DNA of 6,819 nt from Verrucomicrobiales bacterium (GTDB lineage Bacteria; Verrucomicrobiota; Verrucomicrobiia; Limisphaerales; UBA1100): contig PBEJ01000003.1 in NCBI GenBank assembly GCA_002719595.1, positions 21,706 to 28,524 of the forward strand, read 5' to 3'. Within the stretch, counting starts at the first letter, position 1. The number at the start of each line of letters is the position of its first letter. The position numbers and the translations under genes were made by a program. Positions 1-6,793 of the stretch are shown in pieces. The notes under the pieces were generated by a model. The model did not search any database. It was not told the origin of the DNA and saw only the letters and a list, made by a program, of their open reading frames with translations.

Positions 1-84
1 GCCTCAGGCGCTGAAGGAATAATTGAATACCCTTTAAATAAAGTAATTTATTAAACCCACCCGACTAACAACTAAATATAAATA

Positions 85-180
85 ATGGGATCATTAAAGA
101 AACGGCGAAAAGCCAAAATCAACAAACACAAAAGACGTAAGGCCTCGCGTGCCAACCGTCATAAGAAGCGTACTTGGTAG
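85..180 (+). CDS. AURKAIP1/COX24-type small basic ribosomal protein (bS22/mS38-like)
   Basis: The ATG at 85 opens a 31-codon frame ending in TAG at 178-180. The product is extremely basic: 9 Lys and 7 Arg in 31 residues, plus two His, and no acidic residue. It begins MGSLKKRRKAKINKHKRRK and ends in RHKKRTW. This pattern (short MGS-type start, KKRR cluster, a central K-x-K-x-x-K-H-K-R-R-K core, a basic RHKK end) is that of the AURKAIP1/COX24 domain family. Known relatives are mycobacterial bS22 and mitochondrial mS38, which are small-subunit ribosomal proteins; binding to 16S rRNA in the cytoplasm is therefore the inferred role. No Shine-Dalgarno sequence is visible; the leader just before the ATG is A/T-rich. 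It is followed 73 bases later by the TPR gene, with no obvious functional link. Family assignment is from recognition of the motif, not from a search. The alternative is an unrelated basic peptide. Confidence 0.82.
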   Translation: MGSLKKRRKAKINKHKRRKASRANRHKKRTW

Positions 181-244
181 CTGGGGAGTTCTCCATCAAT
201 CAAGAAGTTTGCGCTTTTATATTTGCCTTCCATATGGCCCAATC

Positions 245-250
245 AAGGGA
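245..250 (+). promoter_or_regulatory. Weak Shine-Dalgarno-like site for the TPR gene
   Basis: AAGGGA lies three bases before the ATG at 254. It is a partial match to AAGGAGG and the spacing is shorter than ideal. Its value is that it supports the ATG at 254 over the upstream ATG at 149, which lies inside the preceding small gene. Confidence 0.3.
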
Positions 251-253
251 CAG

Positions 254-1957
254 ATGAGACATATATTCCATAATTTAGGCTACTTGGTCGCCTTGATAAT
301 GTTTTCCGTGGGCTGTGTTCAGGCTGATGCCACCCAATCTCCTCCCAAAAAGTCAGCCGAAAAAAGCAATACGCAGCAAAAAGAGGCTGAAGCCAATGAG
401 GAACGTGAGTTTCAGGCTCTAAAGCACTTAGCAGCCGCCCAATCTCACCTTGAAAGAGGAGAAGAGCAGGAAGCGTTGGAGGAATATTATAAAGCGGCTT
501 TAGCAAATCCATCTGATAAAAAAGTAGTGATGGAGGTGGTGCAACGGCTAGTGGTTAATCGACAACGAGACAAGGCGTTTAAGTTGTTAGTTGAGGCAAC
601 AAAAAGCCCGGCAGCCCCTGCAGAATTGCACGGTTTATTAGCTGCAAGCTACCTTGAGAAAAAGAAGCCTGACCTGGCTAAGCAATCTGCTCAACAGGCG
701 ATAAATAAATCACCCAAGTCAATCGTTGGCTACAAGGCAATGATGCAGGTTTATCGCTATGAAATCCAAAAAGGAGAGCAGCGAATAAATCAGATAAGAG
801 GTGTAATCGATAAGGCGCTCAAGCAAAAAGAAGTTACCGCCCCGTTCAAAATTGAACTCGCCTTAATGATGGCAGGATATCTCTCCCTAGAAAAAGACGC
901 GGGAAAAGATTTTAAACCTAGGATTATCGAGCTTTTGGATAGCGCTCGTGGAAGCAAGCCGGAGAAGCCTGCTCAGTTGGGTCAAATAGCGCAAGCATAT
1001 CGGATGGCTGGAGCACACAAGCAAGCCGCCGCAGCTATGGAATCGTTGCTTAAGGCGTTGCCAGACAGCGCTGAAATCCTTTTGGAAACTGCGAGAGAAC
1101 ACGCGTTGGCGGGCGATTTAGACCAAGCCAAATTGCACCTAGAGGCAATGACAAAAAAGTTTCCCCGCAATTGGCGAGGGCACCAATTACTGGCAGCCAT
1201 AGCAATGGACAAAGAAGAATACGAATTGGCCGAAAAGCATTACAGAGAGGTAATAAAGCTGAACTCCAGAATGGAATCAGTTTATTACGATCTCGTGTCG
1301 TCACTTCTCGCAGCAGATAAAATTGATAAAGCTCAAGAGGCATTGAAAATGGCCCGAACTCGATTCAATCCTAATTTCATGCAGGCCTATTTTTCCGCCA
1401 TGATTCAATTAGAAAAAAAGGAATATCTCAAAGCCCACACAGAATTATTAGAGGCGGAAAAATTGGCAAAAAAGGCGGAGCCCAACCGGTTAACGCATAT
1501 CCTATATTTCCAGCTAGGTTCAACGGCTGAGAGAGCAAAAAAATATAAAGACGCTGAAAAATTTTTCCGTCAATCCATCGAAATGGAGCCGAACTATGCA
1601 ACGGCGTTAAATTATCTCGGCTATATGTGGGCTGATCGAAATGAAAATCTCAAGGAAGCCGAAGAGTTTATAAGACGTGCCTTGAAGGAATCGCCTGATA
1701 ATCCCGCATACCAAGATAGTCTTGCCTGGGTTTACTACCGGAGGGGCGAATTTAAAAAAGCCCTGGAATGGCAATTAAAGGCACTTAAGAATTCAGAAGA
1801 ACCAGACCCAGAAATACTACTTCACTTAGGCCAGATATACGGAGCATTAAAGGATAAAGTGAATGCTCGAAAGTATTTAAATGAAGCGAGTAAGATCGAG
1901 GATACTGAGGACGATGTGAAAGCCAAAATCCAGAAAAAACTTAAAGAATTGGATTAA
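254..1957 (+). CDS. Secreted, probably lipid-anchored TPR-repeat protein
   Basis: The product is 567 residues from the ATG at 254. The frame stays open back to an ATG at 149, but that start would overlap the small basic gene by 32 bases and bury the signal peptide. Residues 1-20 are a short His/Arg start and a hydrophobic stretch (LGYLVALIMFSVG), followed by Cys21. S-V-G-C is an imperfect lipobox (Ser instead of Leu at -3); cleavage after VQA at 24 by signal peptidase I is the alternative. Residues 25-55 are a polar Lys/Glu/Gln-rich linker. The rest is helical TPR repeats, clearest at about 55-86, 123-154, 307-338, 342-373, 414-447, 450-483, 485-515 and 519-550. The unit at 450-515 (LNYLGYMWADR ... 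DSLAWVYYRRGEF) resembles the C-terminal repeats of large bacterial envelope TPR proteins. TPRs bind proteins or peptides, so a scaffold or assembly role in the envelope is likely. The partner is unknown; the GldA/GldFG complex downstream is only a candidate by position. Confidence 0.88.
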   Translation: MRHIFHNLGYLVALIMFSVGCVQADATQSPPKKSAEKSNTQQKEAEANEEREFQALKHLAAAQSHLERGEEQEALEEYYKAALANPSDKKVVMEVVQRLVVNRQRDKAFKLLVEATKSPAAPAELHGLLAASYLEKKKPDLAKQSAQQAINKSPKSIVGYKAMMQVYRYEIQKGEQRINQIRGVIDKALKQKEVTAPFKIELALMMAGYLSLEKDAGKDFKPRIIELLDSARGSKPEKPAQLGQIAQAYRMAGAHKQAAAAMESLLKALPDSAEILLETAREHALAGDLDQAKLHLEAMTKKFPRNWRGHQLLAAIAMDKEEYELAEKHYREVIKLNSRMESVYYDLVSSLLAADKIDKAQEALKMARTRFNPNFMQAYFSAMIQLEKKEYLKAHTELLEAEKLAKKAEPNRLTHILYFQLGSTAERAKKYKDAEKFFRQSIEMEPNYATALNYLGYMWADRNENLKEAEEFIRRALKESPDNPAYQDSLAWVYYRRGEFKKALEWQLKALKNSEEPDPEILLHLGQIYGALKDKVNARKYLNEASKIEDTEDDVKAKIQKKLKELD

Positions 1958-2001
1958 CCTTAATATCATGATCACGCCTGTTACTTGCTCTTTCTAGAGG
2001 G

Positions 2002-2029
2002 TTGATTTTCATATTCATTGGTGTATAAA
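2002..2029 (+). promoter_or_regulatory. Candidate sigma-70-type promoter for the gldA-like operon
   Basis: TTGATT at 2002-2007 (4 of 6 to TTGACA) is separated by 16 bases from TATAAA at 2024-2029 (5 of 6 to TATAAT). Transcription would begin near 2036, leaving a leader of about 20 bases before the ATG at 2057. It is the best such pair in the 99-base gap after the TPR gene. No stem-loop with a T run is seen in 1958-2000, so read-through from the TPR gene is also possible. Confidence 0.4.
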
Positions 2030-2056
2030 TCCCGCCCGAATTTTTTATATTATAAA

Positions 2057-2794
2057 ATGATTAAGGCACAGAATCTTAGGAAAACATTTGGCGAAAAAGT
2101 TGCCGTAGATAATCTAAGCTTTGAAGTTGAAAAAGGCGAAGTATTGGGATTTTTAGGGCCCAATGGAGCCGGCAAATCAACTACAATGCGCATGATTACA
2201 GGATATATTATGCCTGATGAAGGAGACGCTATAATCGGGAGCCACAGTATTGTGCAAAGCCCGGAGGAAGCAAAGGCGCTCATTGGTTATCTACCTGAAA
2301 ATGCGCCTTCCTATCCTGACATGACAGTGGAGGGGTTTTTGAAGTTTGCCGCTGAAGTTCGTGGTCTCGCCGGGGTTAAGCGCGACAAAGCTGTCGACCA
2401 CTCGCTGGAGGTTTGTTCGTTAGATTCCTTTAAGCGTCAATCAATAGATACCCTTTCAAAGGGCTATCGTCATCGCACATGTTTAGCGCAGGCTCTCTTG
2501 CATGACCCAGAAGTGCTGATATTGGATGAACCGACTGACGGGCTGGATCCAAATCAAAAACGTGCAGCGCGGGAGCTTATCCAGAGGCTCGGCGAGACTA
2601 AGGCCATCATTTTTTCCACGCATATCCTGGAAGAGGTTGAGGCAGCCTGCACTAGGGCTATCATTATTGACCAAGGTAAAATTGTGGCAAATGGAACGCC
2701 TGCCGAACTCGTTAAGCAAAGCCCCACAGGCAAGCTTGATGATCTCTTTCGCGAATTAACAATAGCTGACACAGAAAAACAGGAGGCTGCATAA
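2057..2794 (+). CDS. gldA: GldA-like ABC transporter ATP-binding protein
   Basis: A 245-residue ATPase subunit that would hydrolyse ATP on the cytoplasmic face and drive the permease encoded next. Seen in order: Walker A GPNGAGKST at 34-42; a Q-loop position occupied by Glu81 in IGYLPE; signature LSKGYRHR at 133-140 in place of LSGGQ; Walker B VLILDEP at 153-159; D-loop GLDPNQ at 162-167; switch His189 in STHIL. The IGYLPE, LSKGY and GLDPNQ combination is typical of the GldA branch of ABC-2 ATPases. Length is normal for the family. The frame extends upstream to a TTG at 2018, but those 13 extra codons (VYKSRPNFLYYK) do not fit the family, which begins MIxxxNLxKxFG, and they overlap the candidate -10 box. 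The ATG at 2057 has no Shine-Dalgarno, only an A/T-rich leader. The stop is one base from the next ATG, so the two genes are co-transcribed and probably translationally coupled. The substrate cannot be read from the sequence. Confidence 0.93.
   Translation: MIKAQNLRKTFGEKVAVDNLSFEVEKGEVLGFLGPNGAGKSTTMRMITGYIMPDEGDAIIGSHSIVQSPEEAKALIGYLPENAPSYPDMTVEGFLKFAAEVRGLAGVKRDKAVDHSLEVCSLDSFKRQSIDTLSKGYRHRTCLAQALLHDPEVLILDEPTDGLDPNQKRAARELIQRLGETKAIIFSTHILEEVEAACTRAIIIDQGKIVANGTPAELVKQSPTGKLDDLFRELTIADTEKQEAA
2781..2786 (+). promoter_or_regulatory. Strong Shine-Dalgarno site for the GldF-GldG fusion gene
   Basis: AGGAGG sits inside the last codons of the gldA-like gene, nine bases before the ATG at 2796. 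It is the only full-consensus ribosome binding site in the window and fixes the start of the fusion gene. Confidence 0.85.
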
Positions 2795-2795
2795 T

Positions 2796-5579
2796 ATGAA
2801 TTCAAAGGTCCTACAAAATATCTTGATGATCGCTAAGCGTGAGTTTAGCGCATATTTTACTTCACCTGTAGCATATGTTTTTTTGGTGATATTCCTATTA
2901 GTTTCTGGCTTTTTTACCTTTATGGTGGGCCAAGATTTCTTTTCAAGAAATGAAGCTTCCCTGGGGTCTTTTTTTCTTTGGCATCCCTGGTTATACCTGT
3001 TTTTGGTGCCTGCCATTGCCATGAGGTTGTGGTCTGAGGAAAAACGTACGGGTACTTTGGAATTACTGCTGACCCTTCCCATTACGACCGGCCAAGCGGT
3101 AATGGGTAAATTTCTGGCTTCCTGGGCATTCTTGATTGTCTGCCTAATGCTCACTTTTCCGATCTGGTTAATCCCGAACATTCTGGGGGATCCTGATAAT
3201 GGGGCTATCCTTTGTGGTTATATTGGCAGTGCCTTAATGGCGGGAGCTTATCTTGGGATTGGCTCCATGACCTCGGCCCTGACCCGTAATCAAGTCATTA
3301 GTTTTATTATATCGGTTTTGATATGTCTTTTTACAATTTTAGCCGGGTTTCCTCCGGTGACAGATTTCATTCAAGGTCTTTTTCCCGGAAATGAATTTAT
3401 AGTAGACTTGGTGGCTAGTTTTAGCGTTATGAGTCATTTTGAAGCTCTACAAAGAGGGGTTTTTCTTTTTCGTGACTTTATATTTTTTATTTCCGTGATT
3501 TGTTTCACCTTGGCTGCGACGACCGTAATAATTCGAGGGGGTCAGGAGAGCAAGCCAGCGCAAGCCTTTGGTTTTGCAGGTGCCCAAGTAGTTATATTGG
3601 CTTTAATTTTAGTCGTAATTAACATTATATCGCTATCCTTTCGAGGTAAGTGGGATTTAACTGAAAACAATATTCACACGCTTTCTAGTGGCACAAAAAA
3701 TATTCTTCAACGCGTCGGTGAGAATCGTGGAGATGATCCTGATTCATTTAAAATTGATGCAAGGCTCTACTTTACTAAAGGTGACGACCGGATCTCACCT
3801 TTTGTAAGGCAGTATGCAGGAAGAGTGGCTGAATTGTTGGAGGAATATGAGGAAGCCAGTGCAGGGAGTATTGTTTTCAATAACATTAACCCACTTCCCG
3901 ACACTGATGAGGAGGAATTAGCCCAACAGGATAATATATCACGCATGCAGATTGGGCTCGATGAATTTGCCTATATTGGGCTGACATTGAGTTACGCTGA
4001 TAAATCTGAAATGGTTAGCCTGCTTGACCAAGGCCCCGGCGGGCGTGTTGGAGGGCTCAAGCCAGAAGCACTTCTAGAGTATGAAATATCTTCTGCGATT
4101 ACACGACTCATCAAAGATGATTCTGAGGCCCCAGTGATAGGCGTTATGTCTCCATTACAGGTTAATGGTGGTTTTCCGCCAAATTTACCACCTCAAATGA
4201 TGCGCGGGCAACGCCCGTCTCCTCCGTGGCAATTTATGCGCATTTTACAAGCTACTTATGGTCAGGCAAATGTAAAAACCATTGAAATGAGTACTTCCTC
4301 CATTGAGCAGAATGGAAAGATTGATTTATTAATCGTAATCCACCCCAAGTTGATTAGTGAGAAAGCGCAGTTTGCCATTGATCAGTACATCCTCGGAGGG
4401 GGCAAGATGCTTGCATTCCTTGATTCAAATCATGCCTTAGACCAAGGGCCAATGGGTGGGTTTTCGCCTCCTACCGGAAGTAGCTCGAACTTCGAAAAGT
4501 TATTACCCGCTTGGGGTGTTAATTTTACCGCTAATCAAGTCGTTGCGGATCTGGGGTTTGCGTTGCGTCCGCGCCAAACTGGAGAATCCTGGCCTACTGC
4601 AATTGATGTCCAATCTGATGGACATAATGAAAATGACCCGATTATGGGTAATCTTGGGCCGCTCTCTGGCATTCACTTCGGTGCCTTTAAGCGAGAAACG
4701 GCAACCAACGAAAAAGATGCTCCTGAACTTACCCCATTATTTCATAGCTCTACCAATTCAGTGCTCATAGGCACAGTTCAGACAAAGGGCCTTTTACCGC
4801 TTCCCGCTTTTCAGGCTTCTCAGGGAGATATCGCAAAAACTTTTAATCCTACTGAAGGTAAAAATATTTTGGCGTTAAAATTATCCGGTCCATTTAAGAC
4901 AGGGTTTCCCGACGGAGACCCTGATAAGCCGCCTGTTAGTGATGATAAAAATGGGACGCAACCCGAAGTTCCTGATAATGCGCTAAAAACAGTAAAAGAT
5001 GGATCAAGCCCCGTGGTTATTTTAGTTGGTGACGTGGATTTTATACATGACACTAATCAACAAGTTGACCAATTTCGTGGATTTCAAAATAGCAATTTCA
5101 ACTTTGTATTAAACACAATCGATTACCTCACAGGTGATGAGGACCTAATGAATATCAGAAGTTTAACAAATCGCAGCCGCCCCTTAAAAAAGCTCAATGA
5201 AATGGAAGAAAAAGCAACTGCGGAGATACGAAAGGAATTAGAAAAAACTGAAAAAGAACTACAAGAAGCCGAAGATAAGGCGCAGGATGTCGCCAATAAA
5301 TTACAAGAACAGTTGCAAAACGCCCTTCAATCAGGTCAGTCAGGATTAATTCAACTTCGCGTTTCTGAGGAAGACCGCGAAAAACTCGAACAAAGCCAAG
5401 CTGCTGCAGAAGAGGCTAAAGATCGGGCTCGGAAGGCTATAAGGCGCATTAAAAAGAAACGGCGAGAGGCAATCAACTCTTTAAGAAATAATATCAAGTG
5501 GGCCAGCACCGGAGTAATGCCCCTACTAGTGGCATTTTTTGGTATTGGCGTTGCCCTTAGGAATCGGAAAATAAGTTAA
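2796..5579 (+). CDS. gldG: Fused ABC-2 permease (GldF-like) and GldG-like auxiliary protein
   Basis: A 927-residue membrane protein joining two usually separate subunits. Residues 1-250 are a GldF-like permease: the family-type start REFSAYFTSPVAYVF (15-29), about six hydrophobic helices (near 24-46, 62-78, 107-128, 137-160, 167-186, 227-246) and the cytoplasmic ABC-2 motif SEEKRTGTLELLLTLPIT at 80-97. At about 259-281 a seventh helix starts the GldG-like part, followed by the family motif DLTENNIHTLSSGTKNIL (287-304). Residues 284-903 form a large extracytoplasmic domain with a Pro/Met-rich loop (455-478), an acidic Pro-rich linker (703-735) and a charged coiled coil (about 800-898). A final helix at 905-921 ends in a short basic tail. 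Topology is consistent: six helices in and out, helix 7 leading outward, helix 8 returning. It should pair with the ATPase encoded one base upstream and the DUF4340 protein five bases downstream. There is no frameshift at the junction. Fused forms exist in other bacteria, so this is an architecture and not an artefact. Substrate unknown. Confidence 0.9.
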   Translation: MNSKVLQNILMIAKREFSAYFTSPVAYVFLVIFLLVSGFFTFMVGQDFFSRNEASLGSFFLWHPWLYLFLVPAIAMRLWSEEKRTGTLELLLTLPITTGQAVMGKFLASWAFLIVCLMLTFPIWLIPNILGDPDNGAILCGYIGSALMAGAYLGIGSMTSALTRNQVISFIISVLICLFTILAGFPPVTDFIQGLFPGNEFIVDLVASFSVMSHFEALQRGVFLFRDFIFFISVICFTLAATTVIIRGGQESKPAQAFGFAGAQVVILALILVVINIISLSFRGKWDLTENNIHTLSSGTKNILQRVGENRGDDPDSFKIDARLYFTKGDDRISPFVRQYAGRVAELLEEYEEASAGSIVFNNINPLPDTDEEELAQQDNISRMQIGLDEFAYIGLTLSYADKSEMVSLLDQGPGGRVGGLKPEALLEYEISSAITRLIKDDSEAPVIGVMSPLQVNGGFPPNLPPQMMRGQRPSPPWQFMRILQATYGQANVKTIEMSTSSIEQNGKIDLLIVIHPKLISEKAQFAIDQYILGGGKMLAFLDSNHALDQGPMGGFSPPTGSSSNFEKLLPAWGVNFTANQVVADLGFALRPRQTGESWPTAIDVQSDGHNENDPIMGNLGPLSGIHFGAFKRETATNEKDAPELTPLFHSSTNSVLIGTVQTKGLLPLPAFQASQGDIAKTFNPTEGKNILALKLSGPFKTGFPDGDPDKPPVSDDKNGTQPEVPDNALKTVKDGSSPVVILVGDVDFIHDTNQQVDQFRGFQNSNFNFVLNTIDYLTGDEDLMNIRSLTNRSRPLKKLNEMEEKATAEIRKELEKTEKELQEAEDKAQDVANKLQEQLQNALQSGQSGLIQLRVSEEDREKLEQSQAAAEEAKDRARKAIRRIKKKRREAINSLRNNIKWASTGVMPLLVAFFGIGVALRNRKIS

Positions 5580-5584
5580 GCAAA

Positions 5585-6793
5585 ATGAAAAAAGGAAATT
5601 TCAGTAATTTAGTTCCCCCGGCAATCGTACTTATAGTTTTAATTGTCATAGGTATGCTCATTAAAGGCGGTGGCACTTCTACGTCAATAGTCATCGGCAA
5701 AGAGCCACTGAGTGGCCTGCCGTTATCTAAAATTGGTTCAATCGTAATAACCAAGAATAGTGACCAAACACCGAGCACGCTGACCCTGACGAGAGCAGAC
5801 AAGCAGTGGGTAGTAGAAAATAAAAACGGATATCCAGCGGATGCTGATCGAATAGAGAAATTTATCCGGGAGTTCAAAGACATGAAAGTCCTTCGTGAAC
5901 TCACCGCCGGGAAAAGCCAATTGGGAAGGATTGGCCTGCTTGATCCTGACAATGCCTCTATCAATTCAGCAACCCGGGTAAGTTTATTGGAAGCGGACGG
6001 TAAAAGTTTAATCCATACCTTACACTTGGGAAAAGAGCTCTCTGCCCCGGGTTCTGAAAATCAAAATTCGCAGCAAGGTTTTGGAGGCTTCTCAGACAGG
6101 CGTTTTATTATGATTGATAGTAAGCGCAGTGAGATTGCCGTGGTTGACCAGACCTTTAGTAATGCTTCTCCTGAGCCCAGTGATTGGCTGAACAAAGATT
6201 TTATTAAAGTCGATAAGCCGAACAGTATTGAAGTGATTTATCCGGGAAGTGAAGCAACCAATTCGTGGAAAATAACCAAGTCCAGTGATGTAGCCGAATG
6301 GAAGTTGGACGGTACAGTGACTGACGGAAAGGTTTTTGATGCAGCATCCGCTCCAACTTCACCTCTTAGCTCTCCCTCATTTAACGATTTAGCGACCGAT
6401 ACAGAGAAGGCGCAATTGGATAAAAACGCGACTCAGATCAAAATCAGCACCTTTGACGGCCTAAATTATCACGTAAAAGTCGGTCAAACACCATCAGGTA
6501 GTGACCGGGTTATCCAGGTGGAGACAACGGGATCCTTACCCGAAAAGCGAACTCCGGGGGAAAATGAAAAGGCAGAAGATAAGGTAACTCTCGATAAAGA
6601 ATGGGCGGAAAAACAGGAAGAGCTCAAAGAAAAGCTCCGCAAAGATAGTGCGTTTAACGTGTACGCCTATCGTGTTAGCAGTTATACGGTGGAGTCCATT
6701 CTGAAAAAGAGGACTGAATTGCTCAAAGATAAGGAGAAGGAAGAGACTGAATCACCTGCTGATCCGCCGGTTCCTTTCATTAAGCCCCAATAG
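5585..6793 (+). CDS. Membrane-anchored DUF4340 domain protein
   Basis: A 402-residue protein starting five bases after the GldF-GldG stop. Residues 1-10 are polar and basic, and 11-26 form one hydrophobic helix (PPAIVLIVLIVIGMLI) without a cleavage site, giving a signal anchor with the bulk outside the cytoplasmic membrane. Residues about 47-220 carry the DUF4340 pattern: a beta strand with a Thr-rich edge (LSKIGSIVITK, TLTLTR), then W75 and YPAD at 83-86, a helix (RIEKFIREFKDMKVLREL, 89-106), then strands ending in the DWLNKDFIKVD segment (200-210). DUF4340 proteins commonly sit beside GldG-type genes and are presumed accessory subunits; their biochemical role is not known. Residues 322-355 and 371-402 are highly charged and helix-prone, and the C-terminus is Pro-rich. 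No Shine-Dalgarno is visible, so translation probably depends on coupling to the upstream gene. Domain call by recognition of the pattern and by context. Confidence 0.85.
   Translation: MKKGNFSNLVPPAIVLIVLIVIGMLIKGGGTSTSIVIGKEPLSGLPLSKIGSIVITKNSDQTPSTLTLTRADKQWVVENKNGYPADADRIEKFIREFKDMKVLRELTAGKSQLGRIGLLDPDNASINSATRVSLLEADGKSLIHTLHLGKELSAPGSENQNSQQGFGGFSDRRFIMIDSKRSEIAVVDQTFSNASPEPSDWLNKDFIKVDKPNSIEVIYPGSEATNSWKITKSSDVAEWKLDGTVTDGKVFDAASAPTSPLSSPSFNDLATDTEKAQLDKNATQIKISTFDGLNYHVKVGQTPSGSDRVIQVETTGSLPEKRTPGENEKAEDKVTLDKEWAEKQEELKEKLRKDSAFNVYAYRVSSYTVESILKKRTELLKDKEKEETESPADPPVPFIKPQ

Noticed and set aside
23..49. TTGAAT at 23-28 as a -35 box for the small basic gene.
   Set aside because: The best -10 candidate (TAATTT at 44-49) has only three consensus bases and a 15-base spacer.
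1..54. Possible C-terminal end of an upstream gene: frames stay open from base 1 to a TAA at 20-22 or to a TAA at 52-54.
   Set aside because: Only 6 or 17 codons are available and neither peptide is recognisable; a random open stretch of this size is expected.
185..218. GGAG-TT-CTCC inverted repeat and an AGAAG/CTTTT mini-stem after the small basic gene, as a terminator.
   Set aside because: Loops or stems are too small, a G-T pair is needed, and no proper T run follows.
1965..1972. Palindrome ATCATGAT after the TPR gene, as an operator or terminator.
   Set aside because: Eight bases in A/T-rich spacer is expected by chance, and there is no T run.
2756..3181. A 141-codon open frame on the - strand, and other opposite-strand frames over the large genes.
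   Set aside because: They lie wholly or mostly within strongly supported + strand genes, have no recognisable domains, and are typical antisense shadows.
3540..3660. The GldF-GldG junction as a sequencing error that merged two genes.
   Set aside because: The frame is continuous through a sensible helix and the GldG family motif, no start with a ribosome binding site is seen at the junction, and fused forms of this type are known.
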